Under the pieces are notes generated by a model. It worked only from the letters and a program-made list of their open reading frames with translations. It was not told the origin of the DNA and made no database searches. A program made the position numbers and the translations under genes. Positions 11,582 through 18,513 of a stretch of 18,513 bases of DNA are shown here, one piece after another; positions within the stretch are counted from its first letter, which is position 1; each line of letters begins with the position of its first letter. This DNA is from Patescibacteria group bacterium. GTDB lineage: Bacteria; Patescibacteriota; Minisyncoccia; Minisyncoccales; DG-74-1. Where the stretch lies: the NCBI GenBank assembly GCA_030016465.1, contig JASEJL010000002.1:1-18513 (forward strand). The letters run 5' to 3'.

Positions 11582-14203
11582 ATGGCGGAAATTTTTTGGT
11601 ATAATTTAACGATAGAGGAGGTGGCTAAATTGCAAAGAACTGACTTAAACGAAGGCTTGTCAGTACAAGAGGTAAAGCTTCGACAAAGAGAATTTGGTAA
11701 AAATAAACTTCCTGAGGAAAAACCTTTATCAGGCTTAAGAATATTTTTGGAACAATTTAGAAGCCCTTTGATTTATATTTTGGTTATTGCTGGAATTATC
11801 ACTTTAATTTTAAGAGATTTTAGCGACGCCATTGTTATTTTTGGCGCTGTTTTTTTAAATACGATTGTTGGATTTATTCAAGAAAATAAAGCCAGCCAGA
11901 CCTTAAGTGCTTTAAAAAAAGTAGTTAAACACGAAGCTGAAGTTTTAAGAGAAGGAAATTTAAAAATTGTTGATTCAGAGGAGTTAGTTGCCGGGGACAT
12001 TATTATTTTGAATCCTGGAGATAAGGTCCCAGCTGATGGAAGAATTATTGAATGCCATGAATTGAAGATAAATGAAATGGCATTAACCGGTGAATGGCTT
12101 TCGGCAAAGAAAAAGTCTAGGGTTTTACCAAAAGAAACAATATTGGCTGACCGAGATAATATGGTTTATATGGGCACAATTGTTGAAGACGGAAAAGGAA
12201 AAGCAATAATTACTGAAACTGGTATAAATACTGAACTTGGAAAAGTGGCCTTAATGGTTAGGGAGACAAGAGAGGAAAAAACTCCTTATCAAAAAAAATT
12301 GTCCCATTTTTCAAAAATTGTTGGAATAATTATTGGAGTAATTTGTTTTGGAATTTTTATTGTCGGGATAGCTACTGGAAAAGAATTTATAGAAATGTTT
12401 ACAACCACCATAGCAGTGGCAGTAGCTGCTATTCCCGAAGGATTACCAATTGCAATAACAGTAATTCTGACTTTGGGAATGGAAAGGATTTTAAAAAAGA
12501 AAGGGTTGGTTAGAAGGTTAGCCTCAAGCGAAACTCTTGGCAGCACTTCAGTAATTTGTAGCGATAAAACAGCTACTTTAACTGAAGGAAGAATGAAAGT
12601 AGATGAAGTAATAGGAGATAAATTTCTAACATTAAAAGCAGCGGTTTTAACTTCCGAGGCCTTTATTGAAAATCCAGATGAGCCAAAAGAAAAATGGATT
12701 TTAAGAGGAAGACCAACTGATAAAGCACTTTTGGAAGCTGGAATTGAAATAGGGATTAATCAAAAGAAAGAGTTTGAAAAGAAAAAAATTGCTGAATGTC
12801 CTTTTAATCCAATAAATAAATTTGCAGCTGCCTTATATAGGGAAAATGGAAAGCAAATTTTATATGTCTGCGGAGCTCCGGAAAAAATTTTAGAACTTTC
12901 TAAATTAGAAAAGATAGAAAAAGAAAATTGGGAAAAGAAATTAGAAGACTTGACTCAAAAAGGATTAAGAGTTGTAGCTTGTGCTTCCAAAACCCTACCA
13001 ATTATGAATTTAAACGAATTGCGAATAGACTACAACCCACTCACTGCATCCTCGCAAATTTTGCTTGGACCTCTTGAAATAAAAGATTTAATTTTTGCTG
13101 GTTTTATTACTTTAAAGGATCCAATTAGACCGGAAGTGAAAGAGGCAATGAAAGTTTGTCGTCAAGCCGGGATGAGGCCAATTATTGTGACTGGCGACCA
13201 TAAATTAACAGCAAAAGCAGTGGCTGAGGAATTAGGTTTTAAAATAAAAGAGGAAAACATTTTAGAAGGAAAAGATTTAGATAAACTATCTGATGAGGAT
13301 TTTGAGAAAATTTTAGATAAAATTCAAATTTATGCCAGGGTAGAACCAAAACACAAAATGAGAATTATTTCTGCCTGGCAAAAGATGGGAAAGGTGGTGG
13401 CTATGACTGGTGATGGTATAAATGATGCCCCGGCTCTAAAAAGAGCAGATATTGGAGTGGCTTTGGGTTCTGGAACAGAAGTGGCTAAAGAGACCTCAGA
13501 TTTGATTTTGCTTAATGATAGTTTTTCAATTATTGTAGCGGCAGTAGAAGAGGGAAGAGTAATTTTGGATAATATTAGAAAAGTTATTACCTATTTATTC
13601 TCTGATACTTTTACTGAAATAATTTTGATTGGAGTAAGTGTTTTAGTAGGGATTCCTCTACCAATTACGGCTGTTCAAATTTTATGGGTAAATTTAATCG
13701 AAGATGGCTTACCTAATATAGCTTTAGCTTTTGAACCAAAAGAAAAAGACGTAATGGTTCAAAAACCAGCAGGCCATGAAGCTCCTTTACTTACAAGAGA
13801 GATGAAAGTAATAATTTTTATCATTGGTTTAGTTACTGATTTAATACTTTTATCAATATTTTTTTGGCTACTCAATCAAAATTATCCAATAGAATATTTA
13901 AGGACAATGATTTTTGTCATGCTTGGAATTGACTCAATTGCCTATGTATTTTGCTGTAAAAGCCTAAGGAAAAATCTTTGGCAGATTAATATTTTCTCCA
14001 ATAGGCTTCTGATAATAGGGTGGGTAGTGGGAATAATTGCTCTTTTGGCAGCAGTTTATCTCAGACCTTTAAATATTTTATTAAAAACAGTTCCCTTACG
14101 TTTGTCGAGTTGGGGAATAATTCTTGGGTTAGGAATAATAAATGTCATTTTAATTGAAGCTACCAAGTGGTATTACCTAAGAAAACCCCATGCCAAGGCT
14201 TGA
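11582..14203 (+). CDS. P2A-type cation-transporting ATPase (Ca2+-ATPase-like)
   Basis: This 873-residue P-type ATPase contains, in order, an N-terminal cation-ATPase domain, M1-M2 (about 60-100), the actuator domain with TGEW (169-172), M3-M4 with PEGLP (285-289), the phosphorylation site SDKTATLTEG (Asp328), the nucleotide-binding domain, IVTGDH (535-540), GDGINDAP (610-617) and M5-M10. The M4 Glu286 and the M6 segment N704/E707/D708 resemble the calcium site of SERCA/PMR1-type pumps, with Glu where Thr is usual, so calcium export is likely but another divalent ion is possible. Two core motifs deviate: DKTAT instead of DKTGT, and TGEW instead of TGES. All else looks intact, so the gene is probably functional with family-specific changes. 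The start is ATG 11582. The C-terminal part has a Cys pair (CCKSL, 791-792). Confidence 0.92.
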   Translation: MAEIFWYNLTIEEVAKLQRTDLNEGLSVQEVKLRQREFGKNKLPEEKPLSGLRIFLEQFRSPLIYILVIAGIITLILRDFSDAIVIFGAVFLNTIVGFIQENKASQTLSALKKVVKHEAEVLREGNLKIVDSEELVAGDIIILNPGDKVPADGRIIECHELKINEMALTGEWLSAKKKSRVLPKETILADRDNMVYMGTIVEDGKGKAIITETGINTELGKVALMVRETREEKTPYQKKLSHFSKIVGIIIGVICFGIFIVGIATGKEFIEMFTTTIAVAVAAIPEGLPIAITVILTLGMERILKKKGLVRRLASSETLGSTSVICSDKTATLTEGRMKVDEVIGDKFLTLKAAVLTSEAFIENPDEPKEKWILRGRPTDKALLEAGIEIGINQKKEFEKKKIAECPFNPINKFAAALYRENGKQILYVCGAPEKILELSKLEKIEKENWEKKLEDLTQKGLRVVACASKTLPIMNLNELRIDYNPLTASSQILLGPLEIKDLIFAGFITLKDPIRPEVKEAMKVCRQAGMRPIIVTGDHKLTAKAVAEELGFKIKEENILEGKDLDKLSDEDFEKILDKIQIYARVEPKHKMRIISAWQKMGKVVAMTGDGINDAPALKRADIGVALGSGTEVAKETSDLILLNDSFSIIVAAVEEGRVILDNIRKVITYLFSDTFTEIILIGVSVLVGIPLPITAVQILWVNLIEDGLPNIALAFEPKEKDVMVQKPAGHEAPLLTREMKVIIFIIGLVTDLILLSIFFWLLNQNYPIEYLRTMIFVMLGIDSIAYVFCCKSLRKNLWQINIFSNRLLIIGWVVGIIALLAAVYLRPLNILLKTVPLRLSSWGIILGLGIINVILIEATKWYYLRKPHAKA

Positions 14204-14240
14204 TATTTTAAGGTGAAATCATTTACGACCTACCCCAAAT

Positions 14241-15344
14241 ATGAATAATTTTAAAACACTTGTTTACGCAATTTCTACTCTTTCTGGCACCATTATCGGC
14301 GTTGGGCTTTTTGGCTTACCTTATGTCACTCTTAAAGTTGGATTTTGGGTCATTTTGGGCTATTTTTTGGTTTTAGGAACTTTAGTAATTATGGTCCATC
14401 AATTTTTTGGGGAATTGGCATTAAAAACCCCGAATTTTAAAAGATTGCCTGGTTTTGCTAAAATCTATCTTGGCAAGCCAGGTCAAATTGTAGCCTACAT
14501 TTCAACAATTCTGAGTCTTTTTGGTGCTCTTTTGGCTTATCTAATCGTTGGTGGAGAATTCTTTAGTGAATTGTTATCACCTTTTTTTGACGGAAGCTCT
14601 TTGCTTTACACTCTTTTTTATTTTATTATTGGAGCCGCTTTGATTTTTTTTGGAATAAAACCCATTGCCAAAGTGGAATTTTGGGGACTGGTTTTATTTT
14701 TTATCATCTTGTTTGTCATATTTTTTCGAAGTCAGCCCTTTATAGCAACCGAAAACCTTTTTCCGCTTCCCGATTGGTCGGCATTGTTTTTGCCTTACGG
14801 AGTAATCCTTTTTTCATTATGGGGAGCAGCTTTGATTCCGGAAGTAGAAGAAATGCTGGGAAATCAAAAGAAAATGCTTTTAAAAATCATTACCATTGCC
14901 ATTTTTATTTCCGCAGTTGTCTATCTTTTCTTTATTTATCTGGTTTTAGGAATTAGCGGGCCTCAAACAACCGAAACCGCCTTACCCGGCTTAAGAGCTA
15001 TTCTAGGAGATGGAATTGTTTCTTTAGCCCTTCTCTTTGGACTTCTAACAACCTTCACTTCTTTTATCACCCTAGGGCTAACCTTAAAGAAAGTTTTCTG
15101 GTATGATTTAAAAATGAATAAAAATTTAGCTTTTGCCATTACTTGTTTTTTTCCTCTAATTCTTTTTTTAATCGGAGTTAAACAATTTATTCCAGTTATT
15201 TCTTTTGTTGGGGCAATCATGTTGGGAATTGATGGAATTTTAATTTTATTAATGTACCAGAAAATTAAACCCGAAAGAAAATTTTTAGTTTTACCTTTAG
15301 TCCTGATATTTCTAGGAGGAATTATTTACGAGATAATATACTAA
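14241..15344 (+). CDS. APC-superfamily amino-acid permease (aromatic amino-acid/Trp-Tyr permease type)
   Basis: This 367-residue integral membrane protein has about ten or eleven hydrophobic helices and no large soluble domain. The first helix carries GTIIGVGLFGLPYV, the unwound-helix glycine motif of the APC/HAAAP transporters that bind amino acids by a Na+ or H+ coupled mechanism. A conserved-looking ALIPEVEEML follows helix 6, as in this family. Uptake of an amino acid, perhaps aromatic or branched, would suit an organism with limited biosynthesis. The exact substrate cannot be read. The start is ATG 14241, 37 bases after the ATPase stop. The stop overlaps the end of the truncated transposase on the other strand. 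Confidence 0.85.
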   Translation: MNNFKTLVYAISTLSGTIIGVGLFGLPYVTLKVGFWVILGYFLVLGTLVIMVHQFFGELALKTPNFKRLPGFAKIYLGKPGQIVAYISTILSLFGALLAYLIVGGEFFSELLSPFFDGSSLLYTLFYFIIGAALIFFGIKPIAKVEFWGLVLFFIILFVIFFRSQPFIATENLFPLPDWSALFLPYGVILFSLWGAALIPEVEEMLGNQKKMLLKIITIAIFISAVVYLFFIYLVLGISGPQTTETALPGLRAILGDGIVSLALLFGLLTTFTSFITLGLTLKKVFWYDLKMNKNLAFAITCFFPLILFLIGVKQFIPVISFVGAIMLGIDGILILLMYQKIKPERKFLVLPLVLIFLGGIIYEIIY

Positions 15345-15556
15345 AATTGTAAAAGAACCTTATTAAGCATTAAGTTTAATATACCTTCTTTCTCAAATCT
15401 TTCTACCCAGAATTTAACCCTTTGTCTCTTGGTAGCATATTCTCTAGCTACCTGAGAGTAATTCCTAATCTGATAATATCTTTGAATCATTCTTTGCCTG
15501 ATGAGTTCTGGATGCTTGCTATTTCTGATTAACATAGAATAGGGTATATTAGACAT
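15341..15556 (-). pseudogene. truncated transposase, N-terminal helix-turn-helix part only
   Basis: The 71-residue reading frame matches the N-terminal DNA-binding part of IS481/IS3-superfamily transposases: QRYYQIRNYSQVAREYATKR followed by VKFWVERFEKEGI. A complete protein would continue with the GL-D-S-R-P linker and a DDE integrase core of about 250 residues. Here the match stops after EGI and the frame ends LNLMLNKVLLQF and stop. The breakpoint coincides with a 25-base segment (15359-15383) resembling the palindrome arm at 783-807. The upstream 100 bases (to about 15660) hold no other protein but include an IS-end-like motif. This is a remnant of an insertion sequence and not functional. 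Confidence 0.75.
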
Positions 15557-15747
15557 AGAGAGTGCGAGAAGTTAATGGTTTTAATAATTTTTGACCATTT
15601 TCTTTAATTCTCGGCCTCTCTTTGAATTTAGCCAATGGATAACTCTCAACTGTACCCTATGTACCTGACGAGTACGCAATAAAAGGATTTGACTTTTATA
15701 ATGATTCTCGTTAAAGTATAAACACTACGCCAAGCAGACATTCTACC

Positions 15748-15879
15748 TTGAAGTGCAACATTTTGAATCTAAAACTTTTAAGAGGAAGGAGATGATGGTA
15801 CAAAGAAATTGACTTTATTGGGTTGGTTTCTGAATAGACCAGCTTAATAAACTTTTATTTACTAGGTGGTGCACTTCAA
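15748..15879. repeat. 132-bp element with 10-bp perfect inverted ends
   Basis: TTGAAGTGCA (15748-15757) and TGCACTTCAA (15870-15879) are perfect inverted copies bounding 132 bp that contain no open reading frame of note. The length is close to the 130-bp element at 11410-11539, but the end sequences differ, so these are different families. It may be an internally deleted insertion sequence. A ten-base inverted pair at this distance could also be chance. Confidence 0.4.
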
Positions 15880-15958
15880 AAGCAAATTTCAGAGCAGGTT
15901 AAAATCTTATTTTCTAATAGCACTTTTAAAAAAAATTTATAGAGAAAGGTTAATCCTT

Positions 15959-16040
15959 ACTACTTGGCAATAGGCAGCGCCTTGGGTACCTCTTAATTTA
16001 ATAAAGCGGTATTCAGAGTGCTGCTTAGGTGCTGAGTAGT
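15959..16040 (+). promoter_or_regulatory. foldable 5' leader upstream of the orphan gene
   Basis: ACTACT (15959-15964) pairs with AGTAGT (16035-16040), and CAGCGCC (15975-15981) pairs with GGTGCTG (16028-16034, one G-U). The two right-hand strands are directly adjacent, so the arms stack into one 13-bp stem with a ten-base left bulge. It ends 17 bases before the Shine-Dalgarno. It is richer in G+C than the flanks. It may be a regulatory leader or the target of a repressor; it matches no riboswitch class I recognise. Confidence 0.4.
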
Positions 16041-16056
16041 CTAAAGAGAAAAAATG

Positions 16057-16064
16057 AAAGGAGG
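16057..16064 (+). promoter_or_regulatory. strong Shine-Dalgarno deciding the start at 16072
   Basis: AAAGGAGG sits seven bases before ATG 16072. This is the only near-perfect Shine-Dalgarno in the window, and it selects ATG 16072 over the in-frame ATG 16054, which would lie upstream of the site. Confidence 0.85.
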
Positions 16065-16071
16065 AAAGAAA

Positions 16072-16623
16072 ATGAAAGATGTTGATAATCTTTCTCGGAT
16101 TAAAGAGAGCGAGATAAAAGATTTATCCGTTTTACTTGACAACAACGAGAGAGATAAATGGATGAAAGCTTGGTTAGCAATTGCTGATCAGCTTTTCCCA
16201 AAGGAAGATTGTAAATACTACGGCTCAATTATTGATCAATTTATGACTCCCTTAATGGAGGCCGATATTCCTTGGAAGAAATCTCCTTTTGAGCAACTTA
16301 TGAAGTTTCTTTGCAAAACAGATGAAATAAAAATTTACAGGCTTGTCAGGAAGGACCTCTACTATATTGTATATATTGTAAGGTTCCCAGCAAAATATGA
16401 AAGTAGTCCTCAATACTGTGTTCTTGGAAGGAGGAAAGAATATAATTTGACAGCAAAAGACGTAGTCCAAATCCTTCTTGACTGCTGGTACTCTTCCGTG
16501 AGATTCTCTCCGCTTGATTCTTCCATAAATAGGGATAAAGCGAAGGAAGCAAAGGACCTCCTTCTCAAACAACTCCAGCTAGAGATATTAGCGAGAGAGA
16601 GATTAGTAAGTATGAAAAGATAG
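16072..16623 (+). CDS. orphan hypothetical protein, 183 residues
   Basis: I do not recognise this protein. It is soluble, with no signal peptide or membrane helix. The N-terminal third is charged and helical (KDVDNLSRIKESEIKDLS), followed by Trp-containing helices (KWMKAWLAIADQLFP), a mixed strand region with repeated Tyr (DLYYIVYIVRF), and a helical C-terminus rich in Leu, Lys and Glu. There are four or more Cys but no metal-binding spacing. Its strong Shine-Dalgarno, private folded leader and own terminator, together with its position beside IS debris, make it look like an independent and possibly transferred unit. It is probably a genuine gene, because the 183-codon frame is bracketed by proper expression signals. 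It could be a phage-, plasmid- or host-interaction protein, but nothing in the sequence says which. Confidence 0.75.
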   Translation: MKDVDNLSRIKESEIKDLSVLLDNNERDKWMKAWLAIADQLFPKEDCKYYGSIIDQFMTPLMEADIPWKKSPFEQLMKFLCKTDEIKIYRLVRKDLYYIVYIVRFPAKYESSPQYCVLGRRKEYNLTAKDVVQILLDCWYSSVRFSPLDSSINRDKAKEAKDLLLKQLQLEILARERLVSMKR

Positions 16624-16641
16624 CTCTGGCTCGGTCAAGTT

Positions 16642-16678
16642 AAGCCTCATGGGTAAGCACCACCATTGAGGCTTTTTT
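16642..16678 (+). terminator. Rho-independent terminator
   Basis: AAGCCTCA (16642-16649) pairs with TGAGGCTT (16667-16674), extendable by TGG/CCA with one bulged base, and is followed by six T (16673-16678). It lies 18 bases after the orphan gene stop and isolates it from the acylphosphatase gene. Confidence 0.85.
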
Positions 16679-16833
16679 ATTTTGAAAGAGCTTGTTTTTT
16701 GTTCAAATTTTGTTATTCTATCTTTAGATAGGAATTTTTTTTGATGTCAAAATAAATTTTTCGTTCAAAATAGGTGTGACTATTCTTAATTATTGTCAAC
16801 CTTAAAGAACGGTCGAAAAATTAGTTAAATTTC

Positions 16834-16839
16834 TACTAT
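16834..16839 (+). promoter_or_regulatory. possible -10 box close to the acylphosphatase start
   Basis: TACTAT (five of six) ends five bases before ATG 16845, nearly the same spacing as at the two leaderless promoters. No good -35 is seen at the right distance, so this is a weak call. Some promoter is needed, because a terminator lies upstream. Confidence 0.35.
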
Positions 16840-16844
16840 CTGGT

Positions 16845-17129
16845 ATGTCCCAAAAAGCCAGGGTTCACATTTTTGTTTCCGGACTCGTTCAAGGGGTTTT
16901 CTTCAGGTCAGAAACTAGGGCCAGGGCCGAGGAACTTGGTCTTTTTGGTTGGGTGAGAAATTTAGAAAATGGGAAAGTGGAGATATTGGCTGAAGGAGAA
17001 AAAGAAAAATTGGAGAAGTTGGTTGAGTGGACAAAGAAAGGCCCGGCTTCGGCCAGGGTTAACGGACTTGATGTGGAATGGCAAGAATATAAAGGCGAAT
17101 TCAGCCAATTTGAGATAAGGTATGATTGA
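16845..17129 (+). CDS. acyP: acylphosphatase
   Basis: This 94-residue cytosolic enzyme hydrolyses the carboxyl-phosphate bond of acylphosphates. The signature VQGVFFR (15-21) supplies the phosphate-binding loop and catalytic Arg21, and GWVRN (35-39) gives catalytic Asn39. Length and the ferredoxin-like alpha/beta order (strand VHIFVSG, helix SETRARAEELG, strand KVEILAEG, helix KEKLEKLVEWTKKGP, C-terminal strand) are normal. The start is ATG 16845. The stop overlaps the tgt start by eight bases (17122-17129), so the two are translationally coupled. Confidence 0.96.
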   Translation: MSQKARVHIFVSGLVQGVFFRSETRARAEELGLFGWVRNLENGKVEILAEGEKEKLEKLVEWTKKGPASARVNGLDVEWQEYKGEFSQFEIRYD

Positions 17130-18264
17130 ATTTAAAATCCTTAAAAAATCAAAAAAGAGTCAGGCAAGATTGGGGATACTTAAGACTGAACATGGCATTG
17201 TTGAAACACCATGTCAGGTTTCGGTAGCCACTCAGGCAGTTGTTAAAACTTTAACTTTCGAAGAAGTAAAAGAAACCAAAAGTCAAATTTTAATTTGCAA
17301 CAGTCTTTATTTACATTTGAAACCGGGCGAAGATTTAATCAAAAAATCAGGCGGCCTTCATCAATTTACAAATTGGTCAGGACCTTTGATGACCGATTCC
17401 GGCGGTTTTCAAATTTTCAGTTTGGGATTTGGCAAGGATTTTGGCATTGGGAAAATTTTGCAAGAAAGAATTAATTCTGAGATAAAATTAGGCCAGCAAC
17501 CGAAGTTATTAAAAGTTACTGATAGGGGAGTATTTTTTCGCTCTTTTCTTGATGGCAAAAAATTATTTTTAGGTCCTGAAGAATCAATAAAGATTCAAGA
17601 AAAATTGGGAGCCGACATTATTTTTGCTTTTGACGAATGCACTTCACCTCTTGCTGATTATCAATACACGAAAAAATCCTTAGAGAGAACTCATAAATGG
17701 GCGGTTCGCTGTTTAGATTCCAAAAAATCAGACCAGGCTCTTTTTGGTATCGTTCAAGGCGGCCGGTTTAAAGATTTAAGAATTAAAAGCGCAAAATTTA
17801 TAGGGAGTTTGCCTTTTGATGGTTTTGGCATTGGTGGAGAATTCGGCGACAATAAAAAGAAAATGCTCCAGATGTTAAACTGGGTGATAAAAGAATTGCC
17901 AGAAGAAAAACCAAAACATCTTTTGGGTATTGGCTATTTGGAAGATATTCCAAAAATTATTAAAAGGGGAGTGGATTTGTTTGACTGCAACGTTTCTACT
18001 CATTACGCCAGAAGAGGAATCGTTTTTAGTTCTGAAGGAAAGCTGAATATGGGTCAGGCAAAATTTTTAAATGATAAAGCTCCACTTGATAGAAAATGTT
18101 CCTGTTTTGTCTGTCAGAACTATAAAAGAAATTACATTTCTCATCTTTTCCGGGCTAAAGAAATTACTGCTTTAAAATTATTAACCTTCCACAATCTTTA
18201 TTTTTTTAACACTTTCGTAGAAAAAATAAGAAAAAGAATAAAAAATGGAAGAAGCGGAATTTGA
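17122..18264 (+). CDS. tgt: tRNA-guanine transglycosylase (Tgt)
   Basis: This 380-residue enzyme exchanges guanine-34 for a deazaguanine base in GUN-anticodon tRNAs. Catalytic residues are visible: Asp92 in TDSGGFQIFS, Asp171 in FDEC, and the nucleophile Asp288 in LFDC. The zinc site CxCxxCx25H is exact (C326, C328, C331, H357). An insertion of about 25-30 residues (about 102-131) sits between QIFSL and the TDRGVFFRS segment. The base-pocket loop, GGLAVGE in the Zymomonas enzyme, reads GGEFGDN (238-244), a marked change. The conserved TRxARxG loop near the nucleophile is THYARRG. The enzyme is therefore Tgt with possibly altered base specificity. No preQ1 synthesis genes (queC-queF) are in the window. 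It overlaps acyP upstream, and the metallopeptidase gene starts 20 bases before its stop. Confidence 0.95.
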   Translation: MIEFKILKKSKKSQARLGILKTEHGIVETPCQVSVATQAVVKTLTFEEVKETKSQILICNSLYLHLKPGEDLIKKSGGLHQFTNWSGPLMTDSGGFQIFSLGFGKDFGIGKILQERINSEIKLGQQPKLLKVTDRGVFFRSFLDGKKLFLGPEESIKIQEKLGADIIFAFDECTSPLADYQYTKKSLERTHKWAVRCLDSKKSDQALFGIVQGGRFKDLRIKSAKFIGSLPFDGFGIGGEFGDNKKKMLQMLNWVIKELPEEKPKHLLGIGYLEDIPKIIKRGVDLFDCNVSTHYARRGIVFSSEGKLNMGQAKFLNDKAPLDRKCSCFVCQNYKRNYISHLFRAKEITALKLLTFHNLYFFNTFVEKIRKRIKNGRSGI

Positions 18265-18513
18265 AAAATTGGTTAAAGAATCCATTTTGGAATTGCCAGA
18301 AAGAATTCGTCAGAAAATAGATAATTGCGCTCTTTGCATCGAGAAAAGACCGAGCACAGAACAACTGAGGAAAACTGGCATAAGATACGGTGGGCTTTTA
18401 CTCGGTCTCTATGAAGGTGTTCCTCAGACAAAATGGGGTAGAGGTTTTGGTATGATATTGCCAGATAAAATCACTATTTTTCAGGAATCAATTGAAAAAT
18501 TCGCCAGAACTCC
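18245..18513 (+). CDS. zincin-like metallopeptidase, N-terminal part (cut by window end)
   Basis: An open frame from ATG 18245 runs off the window after 89 codons. It reads MEEAEFEKLVKESILELPER, then a linker, then GLLLGLYEGVPQTK and MILPDKITIFQESIEKF. This is the pattern of the small zincin-like metallopeptidase family (PF06262 type), in which a HExxH zinc motif follows shortly after the part seen here. The motif itself is beyond the window, so activity cannot be judged. The gene overlaps tgt by 20 bases and has no separate ribosome-binding site, indicating coupling. Confidence 0.8.
   Translation, partial: MEEAEFEKLVKESILELPERIRQKIDNCALCIEKRPSTEQLRKTGIRYGGLLLGLYEGVPQTKWGRGFGMILPDKITIFQESIEKFART

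Larger units (their letters stand above)
15557..16053. other. gene-free gap of IS remnants, a 132-bp element and a folded leader
   Basis: No coding sequence is supported here. From left to right it contains the presumed outer part of the dead insertion sequence (motif at 15635-15648), an element with inverted ends (15748-15879), an A/T-rich stretch (15880-15955) without a recognisable feature, and a foldable leader (15959-16040) just before the orphan gene. Confidence 0.5.

Noticed and set aside
1..18513. CRISPR array, rRNA genes, prophage or defence island
   Set aside because: No regularly spaced repeats, no rRNA segments, and no phage structural, Cas or restriction proteins are seen on either strand.

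Overview
The window looks like a chromosomal segment of an uncultured bacterium of the Candidate Phyla Radiation (Patescibacteria), most likely a Parcubacteria-type lineage. The grounds are the strongly A+T-rich sequence with Lys/Ile/Glu-rich proteins, short intergenic gaps and 4-34 nt gene overlaps, few Shine-Dalgarno sequences, a tandem pair of small three-helix pilin-like proteins of the kind common in these genomes, a tRNA without encoded CCA, and a large intein in a housekeeping gene. TGA is used as a stop (for example in the methyltransferase, the P-type ATPase and tgt), so the recoded SR1/Gracilibacteria code does not apply. The lineage assignment is inference.

Layout. Minus-strand genes on the left are a 3D-domain cell-wall protein (115-618), FtsH interrupted by a 452-residue intein (972-4250; intein 1971-3326) and a four-repeat S1 protein (4323-5363). 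A plus-strand run follows: a metallo-beta-lactamase-fold hydrolase, a small membrane-anchored acidic protein, gyrase subunit A, a SAM methyltransferase, and a HEPN/MNT nucleotidyltransferase pair (to 10182), nearly all touching or overlapping. A consensus promoter then drives two tandem pilin-like proteins, followed by a G+C-richer, foldable non-coding stretch with a strong terminator, tRNA-Leu(UAG), a 130-bp nested-palindrome element, a P2A-type cation ATPase and an APC-type amino-acid permease (to 15344). An accessory patch (15341-16680) holds a truncated transposase, a 132-bp element with short inverted ends, and an orphan gene with a folded leader, a strong Shine-Dalgarno and its own terminator. 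The right end returns to housekeeping: acylphosphatase, tRNA-guanine transglycosylase, and the start of a zincin-like metallopeptidase cut by the window edge.

How the parts relate. Most genes are general housekeeping: protein quality control (FtsH), translation (S1, tRNA-Leu, Tgt), DNA topology (GyrA), transport and envelope. The accessory content is the intein, the HEPN/MNT pair (toxin-antitoxin-like), the transposase remnant, several short palindromic elements, and the orphan gene at 16072. Two genes (5473 and 10247) have a TATAAT box exactly six bases before the ATG, which predicts leaderless mRNAs; this contrasts with the strong Shine-Dalgarno of the orphan gene.

Most notable observations: the FtsH intein inserted between the conserved Ala and Thr of the second region of homology, with a degraded second LAGLIDADG motif; unusual catalytic motifs in the P-type ATPase (DKTAT, TGEW); a rewritten base-binding loop in Tgt; and the family of short palindromic elements in the intergenic gaps.
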